The translations under genes and the position numbers were made by a program. Below, in pieces: positions 1 through 5,582 of a stretch of 5,582 nucleotides of DNA. The DNA lies in contig QHXA01000277.1 in the NCBI GenBank assembly GCA_003222755.1, positions 8,930 to 14,511 of the forward strand. The letters are read 5' to 3'. The notes under the pieces were generated by a model. That model saw only the letters and a list, made by a program, of their open reading frames with translations, was not told where the DNA came from and ran no database searches. Each line of letters opens with the position of its first letter. Position 1 is the first letter of the stretch. This DNA is from Acidobacteriota bacterium. Its GTDB lineage: Bacteria; Acidobacteriota; Terriglobia; 20CM-2-55-15.

Positions 1-1
1 C

Positions 2-280
2 AACCCAAGGCAGCCGCCGGTGAATTTCTATTTCGATGAATCGTCGGGACTCCTGGTGCGTCTTGTGCGATTGGTTGATACCGCCGTCGGCCGTGTTCCG
101 ACTCAAATCGACTACTCCGATTATCGCGATGTCGACGGTGTGAAGATGCCGTTTCGCTGGACCGCCACATGGACCGACGGACAGTCCACCACCGAACTCA
201 CCGAAATACAGCCCAACGTCGCGATAGACGCGGCCAAGTTTGCAAAGCCGGCTCCGGCGCCTCCGCCGAAATCGCAGTGA
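2..280 (+). CDS. C-terminal end of an exported or cytochrome-associated protein with a LolA-like C-terminal domain (5' partial)
   Basis: The frame is open from base 2 to the TGA at 278-280, giving 92 visible residues. The GTG at base 20 is probably internal, because the frame stays open to the window edge and no Shine-Dalgarno sequence precedes it, so the true start lies outside the window. The visible part has alternating hydrophobic and polar stretches with the motifs FYFDESSGLLVRLVR, PTQIDYSDYRDVDG and VKMPFRWTATW, then a final strand NVAIDAAKFAKP and a short Pro/Ala-rich tail (PAPAPPPK). From recalled family knowledge, this pattern resembles the C-terminal half of LolA/outer-membrane-lipoprotein-sorting folds. 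In Acidobacteriota it often closes proteins annotated as photosynthetic reaction centre cytochrome c subunit-like, where haem-binding CxxCH motifs lie further upstream. No CxxCH is visible here, so haem binding cannot be claimed. The gene converges with the minus-strand pump operon. Its being the end of a real gene is well supported; its function is only tentative. Confidence 0.72.
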   Translation, partial: NPRQPPVNFYFDESSGLLVRLVRLVDTAVGRVPTQIDYSDYRDVDGVKMPFRWTATWTDGQSTTELTEIQPNVAIDAAKFAKPAPAPPPKSQ

Positions 281-298
281 GCGCAGTAGTGGGTCCCC

Positions 299-347
299 CG
301 GTTGTTAAATGAAACATGGTCCTAGTCCATGTTTCATTTAACAACCG
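299..347. repeat. Perfect 21-bp inverted repeat (hairpin) between convergent genes, candidate bidirectional terminator
   Basis: Bases 299-319 are exactly reverse-complementary to 327-347, separated by the 7-nt loop TCCTAGT (320-326). The left arm contains GTTGTTAAATGAAACATGG and the right arm CCATGTTTCATTTAACAAC. Pairing ends cleanly at 298/348 (C against A). The hairpin sits 18 bases after the stop of the plus-strand gene and 52 bases beyond the stop of the minus-strand operon, so an RNA read from either side would carry the same strong stem. That position suggests a shared transcription terminator or an mRNA 3'-end stabiliser. Against a classical intrinsic terminator, no run of T follows the stem on either strand and the stem is rather AT-rich. 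A dispersed palindromic repeat of the REP kind is the main alternative. The structure is certain; its role is inferred. Confidence 0.8.
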
Positions 348-399
348 AAGAGTGCACGAAGCTACAAGATGCCGGCGGGCGCAAAGCGACCGTCGATGA

Positions 400-1554
400 T
401 CAGTTTTGTGGCCGGCCGACTCCACCGGTCGCGTTGTCCTGTGTAGCCGGATCCGGACCTCGGCCCTCGGCGAATGCTTTCTCTGCGGCTCGAGTGTTGG
501 CAAGCATGCCAATCAAGCCGTAATTGCCCTCGTGGCAGCCGCCTTCATAGACCTGATTCTTTTGGTCGCTATTCTTCTTTAGTTCCTGGACAGTGGTCCA
601 GGGTCTTGTCCATGTCGTTGGATCATCCATTGTGACTTGAAATGAGAGCGTGTTTGCATCGACCCGCCTGTAGCGTTCGATCAGATGCAGGTTCTCGCGC
701 GATCCCTGAAATTCCGTCTTCTGCGTGAAATTGGTGATGTCGACGACCAGCGTATCTCCCTCCCAATGGCCAATTGCGTCTCCATATCGCTGGCGGATGT
801 GCTTGGGCATATGCGGGCGGTCGGTAACCGGAATAAGCCGGCTGAGCCCTTGACCCTGGCCGATGTCATAGTAAATCCCGACGGAACCCGGAGACTGCAC
901 AATCCGCGCGACACCTCCGAAGCTCCCGGATTGGAGTAAAACCGGCAAATTACTTCCAAAGCAGCGCTCTGGTCCACCTCGATCCTCTGGACCGTCGGCG
1001 CGATTCATACGATCCAGGTTGTAATCCGGCGAACGTTCCGCTCTTCTCGGTGAAATCGGTCCAGGTCTACCGCCGGAAGTACCTTGCAGCAGTGCCTGGA
1101 GATACTCTCGTTTCGTGGCGATCCTCTGCTGGGCCTCGGCAGTTAGCGAAGGGATCCGTCCGTCCGGCGGATCCACAATCAGCGAAGTGCGCGTGCCCCT
1201 TAACAGTGATGGATCGCCGAACCAGTGCTCATTGTAGGCGCGCGCGACGTCTCGTTCGGTTCCCGTACCCTCGCGGCTGTCACGCCCGCGACCCTTCGAT
1301 TGTTCGCGCAGGCGCCGTTCTTCCGCCGCGATTTCATCCTCTGTCAAAAATTGTCTGGTTCCGAACTCTTTCGGTCGTTCCAATGGCGTGACGAACGGGT
1401 TGTTCCAAATGCCCTGCAGATCCGGTTCGCCCCACGGTGTCCGTAAAGCAATCGAGGGCGCCTGGCCGGCAACAGGACCCGGTATGGGCCATACGACTGC
1501 GACCATGGTCGTGAGTGCCACCAAGAACACGAAACATCGATTTTTCGTCCTCAT
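400..1554 (-). CDS. Secreted protein of unknown function, 'WGEPDLQGIW' family, 384 aa
   Basis: The function is not known. The start at 1554 (ATG) is chosen because GGAGG lies 7 nt upstream and the first residues form a clear Sec signal peptide: basic MRTKNR, hydrophobic core about residues 7-25, likely cleavage after VAGQA (residue 32). An upstream in-frame TTG at 1587 would spoil the signal peptide and overlap the permease gene. Landmarks in order are TPWGEPDLQGIWNNP at 39-53, TPLERP 56-61, a charged Glu/Arg-rich linker about 71-100, SLIVDPPDGRIP 124-135, GPERCF 194-199, GHWEGDTLVVDITNF 262-276, the stretch from about 277 to 299 containing FQGSRENLHLIERY, DDPTTWTRPWT 310-320 and CHEGNYGL 340-347. 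The two mature cysteines, C198 and C340, could form a disulfide. I recall this motif set from many acidobacterial and some proteobacterial proteins left as hypothetical. No recognised catalytic triad or cofactor site is visible. It is the last gene of the pump operon, 13 nt after the permease stop. Confidence 0.9.
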   Translation of the reverse strand: MRTKNRCFVFLVALTTMVAVVWPIPGPVAGQAPSIALRTPWGEPDLQGIWNNPFVTPLERPKEFGTRQFLTEDEIAAEERRLREQSKGRGRDSREGTGTERDVARAYNEHWFGDPSLLRGTRTSLIVDPPDGRIPSLTAEAQQRIATKREYLQALLQGTSGGRPGPISPRRAERSPDYNLDRMNRADGPEDRGGPERCFGSNLPVLLQSGSFGGVARIVQSPGSVGIYYDIGQGQGLSRLIPVTDRPHMPKHIRQRYGDAIGHWEGDTLVVDITNFTQKTEFQGSRENLHLIERYRRVDANTLSFQVTMDDPTTWTRPWTTVQELKKNSDQKNQVYEGGCHEGNYGLIGMLANTRAAEKAFAEGRGPDPATQDNATGGVGRPQN

Positions 1555-1561
1555 GTCAGAA

Positions 1562-1566
1562 CCTCC
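1562..1566 (-). promoter_or_regulatory. Shine-Dalgarno of the secreted-protein gene
   Basis: On the minus strand the sequence reads TAATGGAGGTTCTGACATG. The TAA (1570-1568) is the permease stop, GGAGG (1566-1562) follows at once, and seven bases separate it from the ATG at 1554. This near-ideal site fixes the start of the downstream gene and places initiation where ribosomes finish the permease, consistent with translational coupling. The ATG embedded in TAATG opens a frame that stops within a few codons and is not a gene start. Confidence 0.85.
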
Positions 1567-1567
1567 A

Positions 1568-4500
1568 TTACGACGATGGCGTACCAAACCGCACCCGTGC
1601 GGCTTTGATGCCGCGTGCCAACTTCAGTTCACTCAATTCGCTGAGCAATGAATAAGTCACGGGCGTTACGATGAGCGTCAGCAGCAAACACAAAGTCTGC
1701 CCGCCGATGATGGTCACTGCGATCGCCGAGCGCTGCGCTGCGCCGGCTCCGGCGCCAATCGCAGTCGGAATAAGTCCCCCGATAATCGAGAAAGTGGTCA
1801 TGAGGATCGGACGAAGCCGAACCTGACATGCCTCCAGAACCGCTTTGCGCATTGGCGTGCCCTGACTGCGGAGTCTATTCGCGTAATCGATCTGCAAAAT
1901 TCCGTTCTTCTTGACGATGCCCAACAGGAGCAGGACACCCAATGAACTCCACAGATTGAGAGTTCGGCCCGTCAGCCACAGAGTCAGAAGAGCAAAAGGG
2001 ATCGAGAGCGGCAAGCTCATCATGATCGCGAACGGATGCAACAAACTTTCGAACTGCGCCGCGAGCACCATGTACATGAACACAGATGCCAACAGGAACG
2101 TGATGATGAGGCTTTTGTTCGTTTCGTCGAGGATCTTGACGGTTCCTGAGAAGCGTGCCGAATAACCAGGTGGCAATCCGGCTTTGCTTACGGCTTCACG
2201 AACCTTCTGTGCGGCGTCATCCAGCGCTATGTCTGGAGTGAGATTCGACTGGACGGCGACTTGAAACTGCCGATTGTACCGTTTAACTCTTCCGGGGCTT
2301 AACCCACGTTGAAGCGCGGCGATGTTATCGAGCCGCACTTGCCCGACTTTCGTTGATGGGATCATGAGGCGCGCAAGGATATCCGGATTTCTTTGCTGCT
2401 CGGGCAAGAGTTGCATCGTGACGGGATATTGCTCGCCGGCCTCTTTATACGTCGAAATTTGATCCTCGCCTGCGATCATCAGCCGCACGGCGGTTGCAAC
2501 GTCTCCAGCACGCACACCCAATTCCGACGCGCGTTGGCGATCGATCTGGATTTGAAATTCCGGGCTGTTGATGTCGAGGTCCATATCGACATCGGTGAAT
2601 CCGGGGGTCGCCTTCAAACGGTCATAGAGTTTCCTTGCATATTCGCCAACCTTTAACAGATCCGGACCAAGGAACCGGACGTTGATCGGAGAGCTGCCCT
2701 CGCCGCCCTGAAGCGCAGAAGGCCAGTTCACACGCGAGCGAATGTTTGGATATTCGGTCATGATTTTCCGGACATCCCTTGCGACATCCTGCTGCGAGAA
2801 GTTGCGCTTCGAAACATCGATGAGCCGAATGTAGGTGTGTGAATGGCCCGAGATCTCTTGGGGAATATAAGGGTTGACGAACTCAACCCCAGGCACTTGC
2901 TTTATCTTCCCCGTAATGTCAGTCAATATCCTCGCATTTGCGTCGAGCGAAGTGCCGATCGGCATGTTCAGATAAAGTGTCAGCTCACTCTGGTCGTCTG
3001 CGGGAATCCAGTCTCTCCCCACGAGCGAATTGAGCGGGATTGCCGTGGCGAAGATTGCGAATGTGAGCAGTAGCACCGCGAGCCGATGATCGAGCGACCA
3101 TGCCAAAAGCCGGCTATATTGGTTGGCGAGGCCGTGGAAAAATCCCACCTCTTTGGAGGTGTGTCCGCTCTGGTCTGTTTCGCGCCGCTTCAGCGCCAGC
3201 GAGCTCAGCATCGGCGTCAATGTGAAACTGACCAGCATGGAAACCATCACGGCAAACGCCATCGTCCAGCCGAATTCGTTGACGTAGCGCTTCGCATAGC
3301 CGGTCATGAAAGCGATCGGCACAAAGATGATGACCAGCGAAATCGTCGTCGCTACAACCGCGAGCGTGATTTCCTTCGTCGCGGCGATTGCTGCCGTCTT
3401 CGGCAGTTCATATTTCTCTTCAATGAAGCGAACGATATTCTCGAGGACAACAATCGCATCGTCGATCACGATGCCCACGGCCAGCGTGAGGCCGAGCAGG
3501 GTCATGTTGTTCAACGTAAAGTTCATCGCTTTGAGCAGCGTGAACGTCGCGATGATGGATGTTGGAATCGCGAGCGATGCGATCACAACCGACCGGAGAT
3601 TCCGGATGAAGAGCAAGACGACGAGGCTGGCGAGCAGGCTGCCGTAAACGAGGTGCTCCTTCAATGCAGAGACGGAAGCATTGATGAAGATGGATTTGTC
3701 CGCAATGATTTTGACGTCAACGCCTGGCGGCAGACCTTTTCGGATTTGACCGAGCTTGCCCCTGACGAGGTCGACGATGGCGACTGTATTTGTCCCCGAT
3801 TGGCGGCGAACATCGAGCTTGACGGATTGCTTGTTGTCCACCATGTTCCAGGTGGTCGGTTCCGCATAAGTGTCTTCGACCCGGCCGACATCGCGTACTC
3901 GGATGGGCGAGCCGTTGAGATTGGCGACGATGATCTCTGCGAACTGGCTGACCGCGTCGACGCGTCCCAGCGTCCGCACACCCACTTCGCTGTCGCCGCG
4001 AATAATGCGTCCTCCCGGAATCTCAACATTCTCATTTTGAATTGCGCGCTGAAATTGATTGATGGTGATGCCGTACGCATTCAATTTCTCCGCGTCTGCG
4101 TAGAGGCGGATCTGGCGCGATCGTCCTCCAGTGAGAGTTACGGCGCCAACACCATCGACGGTTTCCAGCACTCGTTTGATCTGCTTGTCCGCAATTTCCG
4201 TCGTTTCGCGAATGTTCTTGTCGCTCGCGACAGCGATTGTCATCACGGGATCGGCATCGGGATCCGCCTTCTGTATGACCGGAGGCAGGATGTTTGGCGG
4301 AAGGTTTCGAAGCGCGCCGGCAACTTTTTCCCGAACGTCCTGGGCGGCGCCTTCAAGGTCTCTTTCGAGAATGAACGTGCAGGTGATTCTGGCAGTTCCT
4401 TCGGAGGTTTGTGAAGTCAGTTCGTCCAGACCACTGATCGTATTCACCGCCTCTTCGAGCGGCAGAACGACCTGCGTCGCCATTTCCTCCGGAGTGGCTC

Positions 4501-4657
4501 CGGGGAGTGAAAGATTAATATTGACGTTAGCGGGATCCGCTTTCGGAAAGAGATCGACTCCAAGATCGCGGAATGAAAACACGCCGAGCACAACCAGGAA
4601 GCTGATCAGCATCAGCGCGAAAACGGGCCGCCTTACAGAAAGTTCGCTGATCGTCAT
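1568..4657 (-). CDS. RND efflux transporter permease subunit (HAE1-type, AcrB/MdtB-like), complete, 1029 aa
   Basis: This is the inner-membrane, proton-driven pump subunit of a tripartite efflux system, probably a homotrimer that takes substrates from the periplasm or outer leaflet. The length of 1029 aa is normal for HAE1 members. It begins with the family-typical SVRRPVFALML leading into TM1 (about 11-29), followed by a porter/docking domain (about 35-330), TM2-TM6 (about 337-488), TM7 (about 525-545), a second periplasmic domain (about 550-845) and TM8-TM12 (about 849-1006), so the two-fold RND repeat is intact. The proton relay is complete: D399 and D400 in GIVIDDAIVVLEN (TM4), K917 in GIVKKNGILQIDYA (TM10), and R947 and T954 in RLRPILMTTF (TM11), matching AcrB D407/D408, K940, R971 and T978 by motif alignment. 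No heavy-metal (CusA/CzcA) signature was recognised, so drug-type or other organic substrates are more likely, but the substrate cannot be deduced. ATG start at 4657, six bases after the adaptor stop. Confidence 0.97.
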   Translation of the reverse strand: MTISELSVRRPVFALMLISFLVVLGVFSFRDLGVDLFPKADPANVNINLSLPGATPEEMATQVVLPLEEAVNTISGLDELTSQTSEGTARITCTFILERDLEGAAQDVREKVAGALRNLPPNILPPVIQKADPDADPVMTIAVASDKNIRETTEIADKQIKRVLETVDGVGAVTLTGGRSRQIRLYADAEKLNAYGITINQFQRAIQNENVEIPGGRIIRGDSEVGVRTLGRVDAVSQFAEIIVANLNGSPIRVRDVGRVEDTYAEPTTWNMVDNKQSVKLDVRRQSGTNTVAIVDLVRGKLGQIRKGLPPGVDVKIIADKSIFINASVSALKEHLVYGSLLASLVVLLFIRNLRSVVIASLAIPTSIIATFTLLKAMNFTLNNMTLLGLTLAVGIVIDDAIVVLENIVRFIEEKYELPKTAAIAATKEITLAVVATTISLVIIFVPIAFMTGYAKRYVNEFGWTMAFAVMVSMLVSFTLTPMLSSLALKRRETDQSGHTSKEVGFFHGLANQYSRLLAWSLDHRLAVLLLTFAIFATAIPLNSLVGRDWIPADDQSELTLYLNMPIGTSLDANARILTDITGKIKQVPGVEFVNPYIPQEISGHSHTYIRLIDVSKRNFSQQDVARDVRKIMTEYPNIRSRVNWPSALQGGEGSSPINVRFLGPDLLKVGEYARKLYDRLKATPGFTDVDMDLDINSPEFQIQIDRQRASELGVRAGDVATAVRLMIAGEDQISTYKEAGEQYPVTMQLLPEQQRNPDILARLMIPSTKVGQVRLDNIAALQRGLSPGRVKRYNRQFQVAVQSNLTPDIALDDAAQKVREAVSKAGLPPGYSARFSGTVKILDETNKSLIITFLLASVFMYMVLAAQFESLLHPFAIMMSLPLSIPFALLTLWLTGRTLNLWSSLGVLLLLGIVKKNGILQIDYANRLRSQGTPMRKAVLEACQVRLRPILMTTFSIIGGLIPTAIGAGAGAAQRSAIAVTIIGGQTLCLLLTLIVTPVTYSLLSELSELKLARGIKAARVRFGTPSS

Positions 4658-4662
4658 ACAGG

Positions 4663-4668
4663 CCTACT
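4663..4668 (-). promoter_or_regulatory. Shine-Dalgarno of the permease gene overlapping the adaptor stop codon
   Basis: On the minus strand the junction reads CAGTAGGCCTGTATG. The hexamer AGTAGG (4668-4663) differs by one base from AGGAGG, contains the adaptor's TAG stop (4666-4664), and is followed by 5 nt before the ATG at 4657. Overlap of the stop codon with the ribosome-binding site suggests coupled translation of adaptor and permease. The site is imperfect, so confidence is moderate. Confidence 0.6.
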
Positions 4669-5582
4669 GGACAATTTGTATTTTAGCGCCGTCTTTGAGG
4701 GCCTGGCCTTTGACTGGAACGGCGATCCTAGCGCCGGCCTTGGCTCCTGAGACAATCTCGGCTTCGTCGCCCGAGATCTCACCGATCTTCACTTCGGTCT
4801 CTTTGAGAACGTCGCCATTAATCAAACAGACTTTATAAACGCCGTACGAATATTGAAGCGCATCTTGAGGCACAGCCAGGACCTCATCAATCTTCCCGGA
4901 CGGTATTCGCGCCTTCACAAAAAAGCCAGGTTTGAGCAGCCCTTCGGAATTCTCCAGCAATGCCTCCACTTCGAAAGTACGGCTTTGCGGATCCACAGCA
5001 GGATTGATACGCGACAGTCCCCCTGAAAACGTTTTGTCCGGATACGCGTCGACGGAGACCTGTATCCGGTCTCCGACCTTAATCCATCCCGCCATCGTTT
5101 CCGGGATCTTGAGGCGAACCCGCAATGGATCGGTGCTCACGATGACCATAACGGGCGTCTGCACCTTCAAATACTGGCCCGGAGACACAACGCGTTCCTT
5201 GACCTGCCCTTTGAAAGGCGCGCGAATCACGGCGTCGCGCAACTTTTTCTCGGCAAGTTCGACGGATGCTCTGTACTGCGGCAGCTGCGCTCTCAGGTTC
5301 TGTACCGACTGCACGGCCAGGTCGTAGGCCGCTCTCGCCGCACTCACGCGCGTTTCGGTCTGATCGAAATCCTGCCGAGGAAGAAGCTGTTTTTGGAGAA
5401 GCAACTGGGAGCGCTTGTAAATCTCCTCCGTCTCCTTGAGGTCCGCGGCGGCCTTCTTGACTTCAGCGGCATCCAGCACGTTCCTGAGATCGTCGGACTC
5501 TTCCGTTATGCCAAGGCGGGCACGGGCTTGTTGAAAAAGCGCTCGTTGTTGATCGAGAGCCAGCTTTAGCTCGATTGTGGAA
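4664..5582 (-). CDS. RND efflux periplasmic adaptor (membrane fusion protein, HlyD/AcrA-like), 5' partial
   Basis: This is the periplasmic adaptor that bridges the permease to an outer-membrane channel. The frame is open from the window edge to the TAG at 4664-4666, giving 305 visible residues. The GTG at 5479 is not the likely start, because coding sequence of the same character continues upstream (LALDQQRALFQQARARLG). In the visible part, residues about 1-120 are the alpha-helical hairpin rich in Glu, Lys, Gln and Ala (the stretch LKETEEIYKRSQLLLQKQLL and the opposing helix ending ELAEKKLRDA). Next come the second lipoyl half-motif VIRAPFKGQVKERVVSPGQYL, a beta-barrel with PLRVRLKIPE and VDPQSRTFEVEALLEN, LKPGFFVKARIP, and a membrane-proximal domain with VLAVPQDAL through to the C-terminal KIQIVQ. 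The signal peptide or lipid anchor and the first lipoyl half lie beyond base 5582. It is the upstream partner of the permease, with a 6-nt gap. Confidence 0.95.
   Translation of the reverse strand, partial: STIELKLALDQQRALFQQARARLGITEESDDLRNVLDAAEVKKAAADLKETEEIYKRSQLLLQKQLLPRQDFDQTETRVSAARAAYDLAVQSVQNLRAQLPQYRASVELAEKKLRDAVIRAPFKGQVKERVVSPGQYLKVQTPVMVIVSTDPLRVRLKIPETMAGWIKVGDRIQVSVDAYPDKTFSGGLSRINPAVDPQSRTFEVEALLENSEGLLKPGFFVKARIPSGKIDEVLAVPQDALQYSYGVYKVCLINGDVLKETEVKIGEISGDEAEIVSGAKAGARIAVPVKGQALKDGAKIQIVQ

Noticed and set aside
348..399. A second, GC-rich hairpin or T-run terminator right after the minus-strand operon
   Set aside because: The stretch GCCGGCGGGCGC has only short, imperfect self-complementarity and no T-run follows it in the minus direction.
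198..512. A 104-codon minus-strand frame over the convergent junction
   Set aside because: It overlaps two better-supported coding regions and reads through the hairpin; no ribosome-binding site or domain.
329..523. A 64-codon plus-strand frame starting inside the right arm of the hairpin
   Set aside because: The ATG is part of the stem, there is no Shine-Dalgarno, the product is low in recognisable features and most of it overlaps the 3' end of the secreted-protein gene.
1555..1587. Upstream TTG start for the secreted protein, giving 395 aa
   Set aside because: It would add eleven residues with several Arg and His ahead of the signal peptide and overlap the permease gene by 20 nt, while the ATG at 1554 has GGAGG at 7 nt spacing.
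3086..4414. A 442-codon open frame on the plus strand, antisense to the permease gene
   Set aside because: It lies wholly inside the permease gene, and its translation is full of Asp, Arg, His and Gln with no domain, signal or membrane pattern, as expected for an antisense shadow of a membrane protein gene. The permease frame has unmistakable RND motifs throughout.
4131..4838. A 235-codon plus-strand frame spanning the adaptor/permease junction
   Set aside because: Ser/Thr/Arg-rich, no motif, antisense to two well-supported genes and crossing their boundary.
5477..5479. GTG at 5479 as the start of the adaptor
   Set aside because: The frame continues open to the window edge with typical helical-hairpin sequence, and a start here would remove the first lipoyl half and export signal, so the gene is cut by the window rather than truncated.
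1..5582. A defence system, prophage, insertion sequence, CRISPR array or biosynthetic cluster
   Set aside because: No transposase, integrase, direct-repeat array, nuclease or synthase motif is visible; all coding space is explained by four genes of envelope or efflux type.

Overview
The window looks like a piece of a Gram-negative bacterial chromosome, most likely from an Acidobacteriota member of the Solibacter/Bryobacter kind. This rests on recalled protein resemblance, not a database search. Two families point that way: the 'TPWGEPDLQGIW / CHEGNYGL' exported protein, and the 'PTQIDYSDYRDVDGVKMPFRW' C-terminal domain that often ends acidobacterial proteins annotated as photosynthetic-reaction-centre-type cytochrome c subunits. 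The Gram-negative envelope is supported independently by a complete RND inner-membrane pump and its periplasmic adaptor. Coding is dense and no phage, insertion sequence, CRISPR array, tRNA or rRNA is visible.

Layout, left to right. Bases 2-280 (+ strand) are the 3' end of a gene that begins outside the window. Bases 281-399 are a short convergent intergenic gap whose only clear feature is a perfect 21-bp inverted repeat with a 7-nt loop (299-347). The rest is one minus-strand operon, read from right to left: the adaptor (membrane fusion protein) gene at 4664-5582, cut at its 5' end by the window edge; the RND permease gene at 1568-4657, complete at 1029 aa; and a gene for a secreted protein of unknown function at 400-1554, 384 aa. 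The gaps are 6 nt (adaptor to permease) and 13 nt (permease to secreted protein), and each carries a recognisable Shine-Dalgarno sequence.

How the genes work together: the adaptor and permease should form a proton-driven tripartite efflux pump with an outer-membrane channel that is not encoded in this window. The tightly spaced third gene should be made from the same mRNA and its product exported to the periplasm or envelope, but nothing in the sequence says whether it takes part in efflux. The operon promoter and any regulator must lie beyond base 5582.

Novelty is modest. The pump is an ordinary HAE1-type RND system. The two items worth a second look are the long perfect hairpin at the convergent junction, which lacks the U-tract of a classical terminator, and the uncharacterised exported protein linked to the pump.
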